NCBI GenBank assembly: GCA_050694215.1
Contig: JBOGXB010000008.1
Coordinates: 1 to 45,017, forward strand
Origin: JBOGXB01 sp050694215
GTDB lineage: Bacteria; Actinomycetota; CADDZG01; WHSQ01
Direction: 5' to 3'
DNA: 45,017 nt
Shown here: piece after piece, positions 8,417-17,539 of the stretch
How the letters are laid out: every line of letters begins with the position of its first letter
Position numbering within the stretch: the stretch's first letter is position 1
Translations under genes and position numbers: made by a program
The notes under the pieces: generated by a model
What the model was told of the DNA's origin: nothing
What the model saw: the letters and a program-made list of their open reading frames with translations, nothing else
Database searches by the model: none

Positions 8417-10621
8417 TCAAACCGTCTCCACCTCCCGCTCCTCGTGAAGACCGCCGGTTTCCTCGAGAACCTGTGAGACGACTTGCTCCTCGCCCTCGAT
8501 CTTGATATTCGGCAGGATCCTGTGAAGCCATCTCGGAAGCCACCAGTTGGCCTCGCCCAACAGCTCCATGGTCGCCGGCACGAGCACCATGCGCACCACC
8601 GTTGCGTCCACGAAGATGGCGACCGCCAGACCCAACCCAAACAGCTTTATCGCGCGCTCCTCGAATCCGAACACGAAGACAAGGAACAGTGTGACCATTA
8701 TCGCTGCCGCAGCGGTGATGACGCGCGCGGTCGTGGCCAGGCCGTTCGCGACCGCGATCTCGTTATCTCCCGTCTTGACGTACTCCTCGCGGATGCGCGA
8801 CAGGAGGAAGATCTCGTAGTCCATAGATAGACCGAACAGGATCGTGAACAGCATCATCGGCACCCAGGCTTCGATCGGTCCGCTCGTCTCCACGCCGAAC
8901 AGATCCTTCAGCCAGCCCCACTGGAAGATGGCGACGATCGCTCCATAGGCCGCGGAGATCGACAGCAGGTTCATTATGGCGGCCTTTACCGGCACGAGGA
9001 TCGAACGGAAGATGACCACCAGAAGGATGAAGCTGAGTCCGATCACGACCGCTATGAGAATCGGGAGCCGCTCCCCGTTTGCCGCGGAGAAGTCGACGAT
9101 GGAGGCCGTAAAGCCGCCGACGTAGATCGGATTACCTCCTCCGTTCGCGGCGGGAATGACGTCGGAGCGAAGACGATCGACCAGATCGGTCGTCGCCTCG
9201 TCTTGCGGAGTGGTCGTTGGGAACGCGGTCAGGACCGCGGCGTCCCCGCCGGGGCTCGTCTGCGCGGGTGTAACGGCCGCTACCCCCTCGGTCTGACTGA
9301 GAGCTTGTCCGACCGACTCGAGTGACTGAACGTCGTCGGGAGAATCGACCTCGGTCGCCAGCAGCAATGGGCCGTTGAAGCCGGGCCCGAAACCCTCGCT
9401 CAGAAGGTCGTAGGCGCGCCGGCTCGAACGCTCGGTCGACGCCGAGCTCGCGTCTGCGAACCCAAGCCGGATCGAGAAAAGCGGGATGCTCATGATCACC
9501 AGCACGATGAGTCCGGCGAGCGCGGCCGGCCACGGGCGCCGCTGGATGACGCGGCTCCAGCGATAGGCGAGGCCGTGCTCGACCTTGGACGTGTCCTGGC
9601 GGAACCACGGCAGGCGCCACCGGTCGATGTTGCGGCCGACGAAACCGAGCAAGGCCGGCACCAGCGTCACCGACGCGAGCATGGTCACGGCAACCGTCGC
9701 GGCACCGCCGATCGCAAGGCCCTCGACGAACGCGAAGCCCATCAGCAGGATGCCCAAGAGCGATATCACCACGATGGTGCCGGCAAACAAGACTGCCTTG
9801 CCCGAGGTCGTGATGGCGACCATCGTCGCTTGCTCGGGGTCGAGACCCTGGTGGAGCTGCTGGCGGTAACGCGTGACGATGAACAGCGCATAGTCGATGC
9901 CCACGCCGATACCGATCATCGACGCGAGCTGGGGCGTAAAGTCCGGAACGCTGAGGAAGTTCGCGAACAGCATGATGAGCGACAGCCCAATGCCGATGCC
10001 GAACAGCGCGCTTGCTATTGGCAATCCCATGGCGAGCACCGATCCGAACGTGATCAACAGGATTACGATCGCGAACATGAAGCCGATGCCCTCGGCCCCG
10101 CCCGGCTCCTCGAACTCCGAGAACTGGATGACGCTGCCGCCGGGCTCGATGGTGACCCCGTCGAGCTGCACATCCGCGGCGAGGTTGGTGATCTCGGTAC
10201 CGATCTCGGGCGGAACAGCTTCGTCTTCGATGACTCGGAAGTGCACGGTTGCGAACGCGATGGCGCCGTCGCGCGAGATCTGGCCCTGAGCTCGTTCAGA
10301 GTAGGGAGAATCGATCGCGACGACGCGATCGACCTTCATGATCTCAGCGAACAGGCCCTTCATCGCCCCCTCTACTTCCGGGTCGGTCACGCCCTGGTCC
10401 GCCTTGAAGACGATGTCGGCCGTGTCACCAGCGACGTTGGGGAAGCGGTTCTCGAGGAGGTCGAACGCCTTTTGCGATTCGGCTCCGGGGAGCGAGAAGT
10501 CGGTCGAATAGCTTCCGCCGGCGGTGCCCTGGAGCCCGATGAACCCTACGAGGGCGACGATCCAGATCAGCAGCATGGACCAGCGGCGGCGGTAGCTGAA
10601 GCGCGCGATTCTTTCAAGCAT
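8417..10621 (-). CDS. MMPL/RND-family membrane transporter
   Basis: A 734-residue inner-membrane protein with the two-repeat MMPL layout: one N-terminal helix, a large extracytoplasmic loop (about 45-180), a block of five or six helices, and the same again. Each block contains the conserved Asp-Tyr proton-relay motif (GIGVGIDYALFIVTRYRQQ and FGLSMDYEIFLLSRIREEY). Related proteins export lipids, siderophores or drugs using the proton gradient; the substrate here is unknown. I chose ATG 10621 (MLERIARFSYRRRW) with GGGAGG about 12 nt upstream, rather than a longer frame to 10705 whose first 28 residues look non-coding. It is divergent from the AlkD-like gene. Confidence 0.9.
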   Translation of the reverse strand: MLERIARFSYRRRWSMLLIWIVALVGFIGLQGTAGGSYSTDFSLPGAESQKAFDLLENRFPNVAGDTADIVFKADQGVTDPEVEGAMKGLFAEIMKVDRVVAIDSPYSERAQGQISRDGAIAFATVHFRVIEDEAVPPEIGTEITNLAADVQLDGVTIEPGGSVIQFSEFEEPGGAEGIGFMFAIVILLITFGSVLAMGLPIASALFGIGIGLSLIMLFANFLSVPDFTPQLASMIGIGVGIDYALFIVTRYRQQLHQGLDPEQATMVAITTSGKAVLFAGTIVVISLLGILLMGFAFVEGLAIGGAATVAVTMLASVTLVPALLGFVGRNIDRWRLPWFRQDTSKVEHGLAYRWSRVIQRRPWPAALAGLIVLVIMSIPLFSIRLGFADASSASTERSSRRAYDLLSEGFGPGFNGPLLLATEVDSPDDVQSLESVGQALSQTEGVAAVTPAQTSPGGDAAVLTAFPTTTPQDEATTDLVDRLRSDVIPAANGGGNPIYVGGFTASIVDFSAANGERLPILIAVVIGLSFILLVVIFRSILVPVKAAIMNLLSISAAYGAIVAIFQWGWLKDLFGVETSGPIEAWVPMMLFTILFGLSMDYEIFLLSRIREEYVKTGDNEIAVANGLATTARVITAAAAIMVTLFLVFVFGFEERAIKLFGLGLAVAIFVDATVVRMVLVPATMELLGEANWWLPRWLHRILPNIKIEGEEQVVSQVLEETGGLHEEREVETV

Positions 10622-10761
10622 TAGCGGGTGGCCTCCCTGATAGACGAGTGACTTCGTGGTTGTCAACCCGAACGTATCAAGGAGGCTTCCCGGCGCGTCA
10701 AACAATTGCCTGGATTACGTAGATCCCTCACACATCATTGGACAGGAGGTTGTCGGATCGC

Positions 10762-11505
10762 TTGAAAGCCAAGGCAGCGGAACTGCGGGCAGAATTGGAT
10801 CAGCTCGGGACTCCCGGGCGCGCCACACGGGAGAAGAGCTACCTGAAGAGCGACCTCACCCATCTGGGCGTGCCCGTCCCTGCTATTCGCAAAGTAGCAA
10901 AATCGTTCTATAAGTCCCACACCGACTTAAATCGCCGCAACGTCCTCGTGCTCGTCGAGGGTCTGTGGGCGGCGCCGGTCCACGAGCTTCGGGTGGTCGG
11001 GATCGAACTACTCGTGCTGTATTCCGATCTTCTGCGTGAGGAAGACATCGACTTCGTCGAGGAGCTCATACGGAGGTCCTCGACGTGGGCCCTGGTGGAT
11101 CCTCTTGCCACGACGGTCACATCAGATCTCATCGCTCGTTACCCTCAACTCGAGGACAGGTTGGATGTCTGGGCACGTGACGAATACATGTGGCTCCGTC
11201 GCTCGGCCATGCTGGCGCTTCTGCTTCCCCTTCGCGCTGCAGGCGGCGACTTCGACCGCTTCGGTCGGTACGCGGACCAAATGCTCGATGAATCCGACTT
11301 CTTCATCCGCAAGGCAATCGGGTGGGTCCTGCGCGAGGTCTCGAAGAAGCGTCCGGATCTCGTGTACGACTGGTTGGCTCCTCGGACACACAGGGCATCG
11401 GGCGTAGCGATGAGAGAGGCGGTCAAGTACCTCTCCGAGCCCCAGCGAAGGCGGCTGATCGATGCCTACAAGCGCAAGGTCCCCGCGGACTCCCTGCCCA
11501 CTTAG
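10762..11505 (+). CDS. AlkD-like DNA alkylation repair glycosylase
   Basis: About 247 residues of HEAT-like helical repeats of the DNA alkylation repair (AlkD/AlkC) family, which removes alkylated purines. Family marks include the conserved segment FFIRKAIGWVLREVSKKRPD near residue 190 and the WALVDPLA stretch. No ATG lies in the right place. The frame is open from TTG 10738, but AGGAGG at 10744-10749 sits inside that extension and favours TTG 10762 (12-nt spacing). The start is therefore uncertain by eight codons. No operon partner is evident: it is divergent from the MMPL gene and 45 bp upstream of the ferric-reductase-like gene. Confidence 0.87.
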   Translation: MKAKAAELRAELDQLGTPGRATREKSYLKSDLTHLGVPVPAIRKVAKSFYKSHTDLNRRNVLVLVEGLWAAPVHELRVVGIELLVLYSDLLREEDIDFVEELIRRSSTWALVDPLATTVTSDLIARYPQLEDRLDVWARDEYMWLRRSAMLALLLPLRAAGGDFDRFGRYADQMLDESDFFIRKAIGWVLREVSKKRPDLVYDWLAPRTHRASGVAMREAVKYLSEPQRRRLIDAYKRKVPADSLPT

Positions 11506-11550
11506 GCTCCGGCCGATGGCCCAGTCCGGTAGGCAGTCGAGCAGAGGCGT

Positions 11551-12939
11551 ATGAGAATCCGCGGTCCGATAGCCCTGGCGGTTCTGTGCCTGGTGCCCCT
11601 CGGCCTGTGGGTCGGGGCTCAGCCTCTCGACACCCGATTCACCGACGCCGCGACGACCTTCACCAGCATCGCCGTCTGCCTGGCCCTCGTGGGAACGAGC
11701 GCGTTCGCTCTCAATCTTGTATTGGGAGCGCGCTTCAGCGTGATCGACCAATTCTTCGGTGGTCTGGACAAGATGTTCCGGGTCCACCAGATCAACGGTC
11801 GTGTGGCATTCCTCCTGCTGCTGGGCCACGCAACCCTCATGATCGCAAGCAGAGCCACCGATTCGGCCAGCGAGGCACTACGACTCTTCACACCCTCGGC
11901 CGGATGGACGGTTCTGTTCGGCGTGCTGGCGCTCGCGGGAATGACGGTTGCGATCGGCCTCACGCTGTACGTACGGCTCAACCATGAGATGTTCGTCTAT
12001 GTCCAGAGAGCCTTTGGCTTCATCTTCATCCTGGCCGCGTTGCACGTCTTTCGAACCCCCGGCACGAAGGCCGTCTCTTCTGCGCTCACCTATTACCTTG
12101 CGGCACTTTCGGCCGCAGGCCTGGCTGCCTTCGCATACCGGTCGCTTTTCGACAACGTGCTAGTAAAGCGGCACGACTACCGCGTCGCCGACATCCGCCC
12201 GCTCGACGAAGCCGTCACGGAGATCGTCATGACACCCGGCAATGGACCACTCGCTTTCAAGCCCGGGCAGTTCCTGTTCGTCACGTTCTACTCGGACGCG
12301 TTGAGCAGGAGCCTGCATCCTTTTTCGCTCGAATCGGCGGGTCAATCGGCGGTCATGACGGTGCGCCCCGGCGAGATCCACGAGCAGTTTCATCCCTTCT
12401 CCATCTCGTCCACACCAAGGGATCCAGAGCTAAAGGTGGTCTTCAAGGAGGTGGGCGACTACACCCGCGCCATGCGATCGCTGGAGAAGGGGGCGTGGGC
12501 CCGCGTTGAGGGACCTTACGGCGGTTTCTCCCACCTCAATCTTCGAAACCGGCGACAGGTGTGGGTCGCCGGAGGGATCGGGATCACGCCCTTCCTGAGC
12601 ATGGCAAGAAGCCTCGGCGATGCTCCATACGACATCGACTTCTACTACTCCATGCGAAGCATCCGCAATGCCTACCTCTTGGCAGAGTTTCTACAGATCG
12701 GCGAGCGTCTGCCAAACTTCAACGTGATCCCCTTTCCGGAAGACGAAGTCGGCTTCTTGACCGCGGATGCGATCGAGCAACGGACTCGCGACCTGGCCGA
12801 CCGAGACATCATGATCTGCGGCCCGCCACCGATGATTGATGCGCTGCGTGCTCAACTCCTGGCCAAGGGGATTCCCAGAGCGCACATCCACTACGAGAAG
12901 TTTGGGTTTGCTCCGAAGCAAAGAAGAAAGCCGGGTTGA
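11551..12939 (+). CDS. Ferric-reductase/NADPH-oxidase-like flavocytochrome
   Basis: A 462-residue membrane flavocytochrome. Residues 1-200 form about six helices with probable haem histidines H79, H93, H145 and H165 (ferric-reductase-like domain). The rest is a ferredoxin-NADP reductase module with an FAD motif HPFSISS (281-287), a nucleotide motif GGIGITPF (341-348) and CGPPPMI near the C-terminus. It would move electrons from NAD(P)H through FAD and haem across the membrane to ferric iron, oxygen or another acceptor. There is no C-terminal 2Fe-2S domain. Oddly, a second HPFS occurs at 256-259, 25 residues before the functional one. It is convergent with the flavoprotein gene, 1 bp apart. 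Confidence 0.86.
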   Translation: MRIRGPIALAVLCLVPLGLWVGAQPLDTRFTDAATTFTSIAVCLALVGTSAFALNLVLGARFSVIDQFFGGLDKMFRVHQINGRVAFLLLLGHATLMIASRATDSASEALRLFTPSAGWTVLFGVLALAGMTVAIGLTLYVRLNHEMFVYVQRAFGFIFILAALHVFRTPGTKAVSSALTYYLAALSAAGLAAFAYRSLFDNVLVKRHDYRVADIRPLDEAVTEIVMTPGNGPLAFKPGQFLFVTFYSDALSRSLHPFSLESAGQSAVMTVRPGEIHEQFHPFSISSTPRDPELKVVFKEVGDYTRAMRSLEKGAWARVEGPYGGFSHLNLRNRRQVWVAGGIGITPFLSMARSLGDAPYDIDFYYSMRSIRNAYLLAEFLQIGERLPNFNVIPFPEDEVGFLTADAIEQRTRDLADRDIMICGPPPMIDALRAQLLAKGIPRAHIHYEKFGFAPKQRRKPG

Positions 12940-12940
12940 T

Positions 12941-14683
12941 CTACTCCAGGAGTCGTCCCGGCGATTCGAGCTCCTCTGCTGTGCGCCCCCACTCGAGCAG
13001 ATGGTCGGGCACAGCCGGTATCGGTGCTCGCGTCACCTGCAGTGCCTCGCCGTCGAGGGCGACCTCTAAGTTGACCTGCAAGGCGGGATCCAGATCCGGG
13101 TAGTCCGAGCGGTTGTGGCAACCACGCGTCTCCCTGCGCTCGAGAGCCGCGCGCAGGCTCGCCTCAGCAGTGACCAGCGACGCCTTGAGCTCGAGGACGT
13201 GCGCCAGGTCCCCGTAGCCTTCCGAGGTGGCACGAACATCGATCTCGGGTAGCTGCTCGCGCAGCTCCCCCACCTTCTGAAGGCCCCTGGATAGCCCATC
13301 CTCGGACCGGACCACTCCGCAGTCCTCCCACATCGCGTTTCTCAAGGCGCGCTGCACGGGTCTGACGATCTCATTACCCGGGTGGATGCACCCCGCGAGA
13401 TCGTCGAGAGCTTCGTCGATAACTCGCCGCGAGCGCACTTGACCTTCGAGCTTCCGCGAGAGCGCGGAAGCTGCCTCTCCAGCGCGCCTTCCGAAGACCA
13501 GCGTCTCGGTCAACGAGTTGCCGCCGAGGCGGTTGGCGCCGTGAAGACCTGCGCCGACCTCACCGATCGCGTACAGCCCCTCGACGTCGGTCGCGTGCGA
13601 CTCGGGATCCACGACGACTCCGCCCATCGAGTAGTGGGCAGTGGGAGCAACCTCCATCGGGTCCTTCGAGATGTCCAGCATCTGATACTCGATGAACTGC
13701 CGATACATGCGTGGCAACCTCTCCAACACGAAGTCCTTGCCGGTGTGCGAAATGTCCAGGAAAACGCCGCCGTTTTCACCTCCCCGCCCTTCCATGATCT
13801 CGGTGTAGTTGGCGAGAGCGACGCGATCACGCGTCGACAGCTCCATTCGCTCTGGGTCGTAGCGCGCCATGAAGCGCTCGCCTTCGGAGTTGATCAAATG
13901 CCCTCCCTCTCCGCGGACGGCCTCCGTCACGAGGGTGCCCGCGACTTCTTCGGGAGCAACCATCCCCGTGGGGTGGAACTGGACGAGTTCCATGTCGGCC
14001 AGGCGGCAGCCCGCTCGCAAGGCGAGGTACATGCCGTCTCCGTTGTTCTCGTCGCGTCTCGAGGTGCTACGCCTCCAGACGCGCGTGTGTCCTCCGGCCG
14101 CGAGCACGACGGCATCTGCGAGAAAAGCGGTGCGCTCGCCGGTGAGCTGGTCGAAGGCGACCGCGCCGAAACATTGCCCGTCTGCGACCAGCAGCCGAGA
14201 GACGTACTGGTTGTCGGCGATGCGGATGCCGAGCTCGTCTGCCTTATCGGCAAGACAGTGCATGAGCGCCCTGCCCGTGTAGTCGCCTGCGTAGCAGGTC
14301 CTGCGGTACTTGTGCGCACCGAAGTAACGCTGGTCGATCTCACCTTCCCGGGTGCGGGCGAAGGAACAGCCCCACTCTGCCATCTCCAGGATCGCGGGCG
14401 AGGCCTCCCGAGCCATGATCTCGACCACCCGCGGGTCGGAAAGGAAGTAGCCCTCCTTCAAGGTGTCGGCAAAATGCTGCTCCCACGTATCCTCCGGATC
14501 ACGGGTTCCAAGAGCGGCGTTGATCCCACCCGACGCGAGCGACGTGTGCGCGTCTCTGCGGGCTCGCTTCGCGATGACGAGCACCTCAGTACCGGCCAGG
14601 TGTGCCGCGATCGCGGCGCGCAACCCGGCCGCTCCCGACCCAATCACCAGGACATTGCTTACGTTGGTGCGGACCTCTTCCAT
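12941..14683 (-). CDS. Fumarate reductase/succinate dehydrogenase-type flavoprotein
   Basis: A 580-residue FAD enzyme. The dinucleotide motif is GSGAAGLRAA (15-24). DAHTSLASGG (45-53) contains H46 at the position that binds FAD covalently in SdhA/FrdA. Active-site blocks are HPTG (237-240), TEAVRGEGG (253-261), HYSMGG (350-355) and HGANRLGGNSL (381-391). L-aspartate oxidase is the main alternative, but the SHT-like histidine, HYSMGG and LGGNSL favour the succinate/fumarate class. No iron-sulfur or membrane subunit is adjacent, so the electron partner is unknown. It is the last gene of a minus-strand set with an aconitase-like and a citryl-CoA lyase-like gene, 87 bp after the aconitase stop. 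Confidence 0.82.
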   Translation of the reverse strand: MEEVRTNVSNVLVIGSGAAGLRAAIAAHLAGTEVLVIAKRARRDAHTSLASGGINAALGTRDPEDTWEQHFADTLKEGYFLSDPRVVEIMAREASPAILEMAEWGCSFARTREGEIDQRYFGAHKYRRTCYAGDYTGRALMHCLADKADELGIRIADNQYVSRLLVADGQCFGAVAFDQLTGERTAFLADAVVLAAGGHTRVWRRSTSRRDENNGDGMYLALRAGCRLADMELVQFHPTGMVAPEEVAGTLVTEAVRGEGGHLINSEGERFMARYDPERMELSTRDRVALANYTEIMEGRGGENGGVFLDISHTGKDFVLERLPRMYRQFIEYQMLDISKDPMEVAPTAHYSMGGVVVDPESHATDVEGLYAIGEVGAGLHGANRLGGNSLTETLVFGRRAGEAASALSRKLEGQVRSRRVIDEALDDLAGCIHPGNEIVRPVQRALRNAMWEDCGVVRSEDGLSRGLQKVGELREQLPEIDVRATSEGYGDLAHVLELKASLVTAEASLRAALERRETRGCHNRSDYPDLDPALQVNLEVALDGEALQVTRAPIPAVPDHLLEWGRTAEELESPGRLLE

Positions 14684-14770
14684 TCGCCACCATTCCCGGA
14701 ATAACTCCTGCCCCGTGCTACTTCGAGGTTACCTGCGCGCTCTCGGTCTGAGTGCCCGTCGGTCGGCGCC

Positions 14771-16705
14771 TCAATCTGCGGTCTGCGTACGCAGGTAGCG
14801 CAGCGTTCCTCCCGCGAGGAGCGTCTCTCGTTCACGTGCGAGCAGATCCGCTTTCAGTTCGAAGGTGGTCTCCGAGCCGGCGCGACAGAGGAAGGATCCG
14901 GACCCGGCGGCGATTCCATCGCCCACGGCGTCAATGGTCCACGTATCACCCATACGGGCGGAGTCATGATCTCCAGGCCGCACGAAAACGAGTGGCACGA
15001 TCCCCTGTGCGATCAGGTTCTGGCGGTGGATCCGGGCGAAGCTCTTCGCGACGACGGCCTGAACACCGAGCTGGAGAGCAGAGAGAGCCGCTTGCTCGCG
15101 CGACGATCCTTGCCCGTAGTTGTCTCCGGCGACGATGATCCCGCCGGACCAGGAGACGGCCCTGTCGTGGAACTCGGGGTCGTATCTGCGGAACATGTAG
15201 GTCGCACACTCGGGGATGTTCGACCACAACGAGATGCCGTGGGCACCGTCGGGAGCCATATCTCCCGTCGAGACGTCGTCCTCGAGCACGATGAGGATGC
15301 GCCCCTCCAGCCGCGATGGCAGAGGGGGCGGCTCCGGCGGCGGGACGATGTTTTTTCCCCGCACGACCTCGACGCGCTCCGACTCTGCCGAAGGGGGAGG
15401 TTCGAGTATGTGCCGGTCGACGACCTCAGGGTGGTAAACGCCCGATGTGATCTCGGGAGGCGCGCCCTCTCCACGCGGGTCGGCGATCTCGGCGTGCAGC
15501 GCCGTGGCTGCCGCCGTCGATGGCGAGCATAGATAGACCTCATCGCCCGACGTTCCGCTGCGGTCGGGGAAGTTGCGGTTGAAGGTCCGCACCGACACGA
15601 CCCCGGCGGCGGGCGCTTGCCCTATCCCGATGCACGGACCGCACACCGCCTCGAGGACGCGCGCCCCGGCCGCCACCAGGTCTCGATAGACGTCGGTGCG
15701 CGCGATGGCGTCGAGGATCTGACGGGAGCCGGGCGTCACGGTCAACTCCACCTGGGGATGGACGACGCTCCCGCGGAGGATCGCGGCTACCCGGGCGAGA
15801 TCCTCATACGACGAGTTGACGGAGGACCCCACACATACCTGTGCGACGGGGGTTCCTTCGACTTCACGAACGGGGACGATGTTGCCGGGCGAATGGGGCT
15901 TTGCGATGAGAGGCTCCAGCCTGGACAGGTCGACGACCTCGACCTCGTCGTACGAGGCACCGGGATCCGCCGAGAGCGCTTCGAAATCATCCTCGCGACC
16001 CTGCACGGTCAACCACTCGCGCGTGCGCTCGTCGCTCGGGAAAACGGCCGTCGTCGCTCCCGTCTCCAGCGCCATGTTGCAGATCGTGCCCCGCTCCATC
16101 ACCGAGAGGGTCTCTACGCCCTCCCCGACGAATTCGAAGCTCTTCCCGTATCCGCCCCGGACGCCGTAGCGCCTGAGCAGCTCCAGCACCACGTCCTTGG
16201 CTTCCACCCAGTCCGGCAGTCGGCCGTGCAGCTCGAGGGCCACCACGGAGGGACATGGGATCCACACTCCGTGTCCGGCCAGCGCCGCCGCGACGTCGAG
16301 GCCTCCTGCACCCAACGCGAACATCCCCGCGGCCCCCGCCATGATGGTGTGTGAGTCCGCACCGAGGAGCAACTCTCCGGGACGTGCAAAGCGTTCCAGG
16401 TGCACGCTGTGCGAGATCCCGTTCCCCGGTCTCGAGTACTTGATCCCGTAGCGAGCGGAGAACGACTGAAGGAAGCGATGCTCGTCCATGTTGAGCTCGT
16501 CCACCTGCAGAACGTTGTGATCCACGTACATGACGGCGAGCGGTACGGCGACGCGTCCCACACGTAATCCTTCGAACTGGAGATAGGCCATCGACCCCGT
16601 GGCGTCCTCGATCAGGATCTGATCGGGTTTGAGATGAAGCTCGTCGCCGGGCGTGAGCTCGCCCTGCAGAAGATGACTGGAGAGAAGACGGTGGGTGAGA
16701 TTCAT
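14771..16705 (-). CDS. Aconitase-family hydratase (about 645-residue type)
   Basis: A 644-residue aconitase-superfamily protein with a fused swivel domain, shorter than AcnA (about 890). Family blocks are GADSHT (115-120), VCGPCIGIGQ (354-363) with C355 and C358, NRNFPDRSG (376-384) and GQGSSREQ (531-538). It should isomerise citrate and isocitrate or a related acid. The usual GSCTNSS motif, whose Cys is the third [4Fe-4S] ligand, reads VGSSVNSS here. The only nearby cysteine is C291, three residues earlier, so the cluster may be bound in a variant way. It starts at ATG 16705, 17 bp after the stop of the citryl-CoA lyase-like gene, so the two are probably co-transcribed. Confidence 0.86.
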   Translation of the reverse strand: MNLTHRLLSSHLLQGELTPGDELHLKPDQILIEDATGSMAYLQFEGLRVGRVAVPLAVMYVDHNVLQVDELNMDEHRFLQSFSARYGIKYSRPGNGISHSVHLERFARPGELLLGADSHTIMAGAAGMFALGAGGLDVAAALAGHGVWIPCPSVVALELHGRLPDWVEAKDVVLELLRRYGVRGGYGKSFEFVGEGVETLSVMERGTICNMALETGATTAVFPSDERTREWLTVQGREDDFEALSADPGASYDEVEVVDLSRLEPLIAKPHSPGNIVPVREVEGTPVAQVCVGSSVNSSYEDLARVAAILRGSVVHPQVELTVTPGSRQILDAIARTDVYRDLVAAGARVLEAVCGPCIGIGQAPAAGVVSVRTFNRNFPDRSGTSGDEVYLCSPSTAAATALHAEIADPRGEGAPPEITSGVYHPEVVDRHILEPPPSAESERVEVVRGKNIVPPPEPPPLPSRLEGRILIVLEDDVSTGDMAPDGAHGISLWSNIPECATYMFRRYDPEFHDRAVSWSGGIIVAGDNYGQGSSREQAALSALQLGVQAVVAKSFARIHRQNLIAQGIVPLVFVRPGDHDSARMGDTWTIDAVGDGIAAGSGSFLCRAGSETTFELKADLLARERETLLAGGTLRYLRTQTAD

Positions 16706-16722
16706 CGTGCGGTCGGGTTCAC

Positions 16723-17535
16723 TCAGGACGGCTCGTTATCCGCTCCCTCTTCCGCGGCGGCGGCTCGACTATCCACCTCTCTCCACAGCCGCATCCCGAT
16801 CGGACGTTGAGATTCCTCGGCGAGGTGACCGATGAGGCCCGCCGTGCGCGCGAGAAGCGCGAAGGCGCGCGCCAGATGAGGCGGAAACCCGAGGTCGGCG
16901 AGGGTCGCGCCCGCCGCGCCCGCCCCGTTGATCGGAAGCGCCTTACCGGTTTGGGCGCGATGTGCCGCGGCGACCAGCTCCAACAGCCTTAGATGGGGTC
17001 CCGCGAGTCCCGTCTCGCGCCCGAGCTCGTAGAGGCGCGGAGTGCGGGGATCGGTTTCCCTGTGGATGGGGTGGCCCAGGCCGGGGATCCTTCGGCCCGC
17101 CTGCACCGCGGCGCGCACCCCGGCGGCTGCTGCCGCCTCGAGCGCGGCATCGTCCGCCGCCCGCTCATTCGGCAGCTGCGCGAGGATCTCGTCCAGAAAT
17201 GCTGCGGTGTCCTCGACCGGCCCGAGGAAAACGCTTCCGGCCCCCAGCAGGCCGGCGGCTATGGCTCCTTGGATCGACTCGGGCGCCCCCGTGTAGGTGA
17301 ATCGTGTGGCGAGCGCCGTGGGGGTGAGGCCATGGTCGGCCAGGGACGCCAATACGGCATTGAACAGCCTCGACTCACCCTCGGTGGGGATGCGACCGGA
17401 CGCCAGGAGGAACGCGAGGTCGGAGAACGGCATCTCGCCCATGACCTCGTTCGCGAGATCGTAACCGCGCACCGTTATCGATTCGGGTGTCGAGTGTCCG
17501 ATCGAGCTGTGCAGCCAGTCCCCGTCGTTAGTCAG
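16723..17535 (-). CDS. Citryl-CoA lyase / short citrate-synthase-like protein
   Basis: A member of the short citrate synthase-like family (about 270 residues), containing the active-site blocks PGLGHPIHRETDPRTPRL and LAEESQRPIG. Such proteins cleave citryl-CoA to acetyl-CoA and oxaloacetate or catalyse related Claisen reactions. The first usual start codon is GTG 17472, but residues typical of the family N-terminus (DWLHSSIGHSTPESITVRGY) lie upstream in the same open frame. No ATG, GTG or TTG exists there. A CTG at 17533-17535, preceded by GGGG at 7-nt spacing and overlapping the end of the ligase gene region, is the best candidate. The shorter GTG form would be 249 residues. Confidence 0.82.
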   Translation of the reverse strand: MTNDGDWLHSSIGHSTPESITVRGYDLANEVMGEMPFSDLAFLLASGRIPTEGESRLFNAVLASLADHGLTPTALATRFTYTGAPESIQGAIAAGLLGAGSVFLGPVEDTAAFLDEILAQLPNERAADDAALEAAAAAGVRAAVQAGRRIPGLGHPIHRETDPRTPRLYELGRETGLAGPHLRLLELVAAAHRAQTGKALPINGAGAAGATLADLGFPPHLARAFALLARTAGLIGHLAEESQRPIGMRLWREVDSRAAAAEEGADNEPS

Positions 17536-17539
17536 ATCG

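Noticed and set aside
12941..14683. L-aspartate oxidase (nadB)
   Set aside because: The His at the covalent-FAD position, HYSMGG and LGGNSL fit SdhA/FrdA better, and no nadA or nadC is adjacent. NadB remains a minor possibility.
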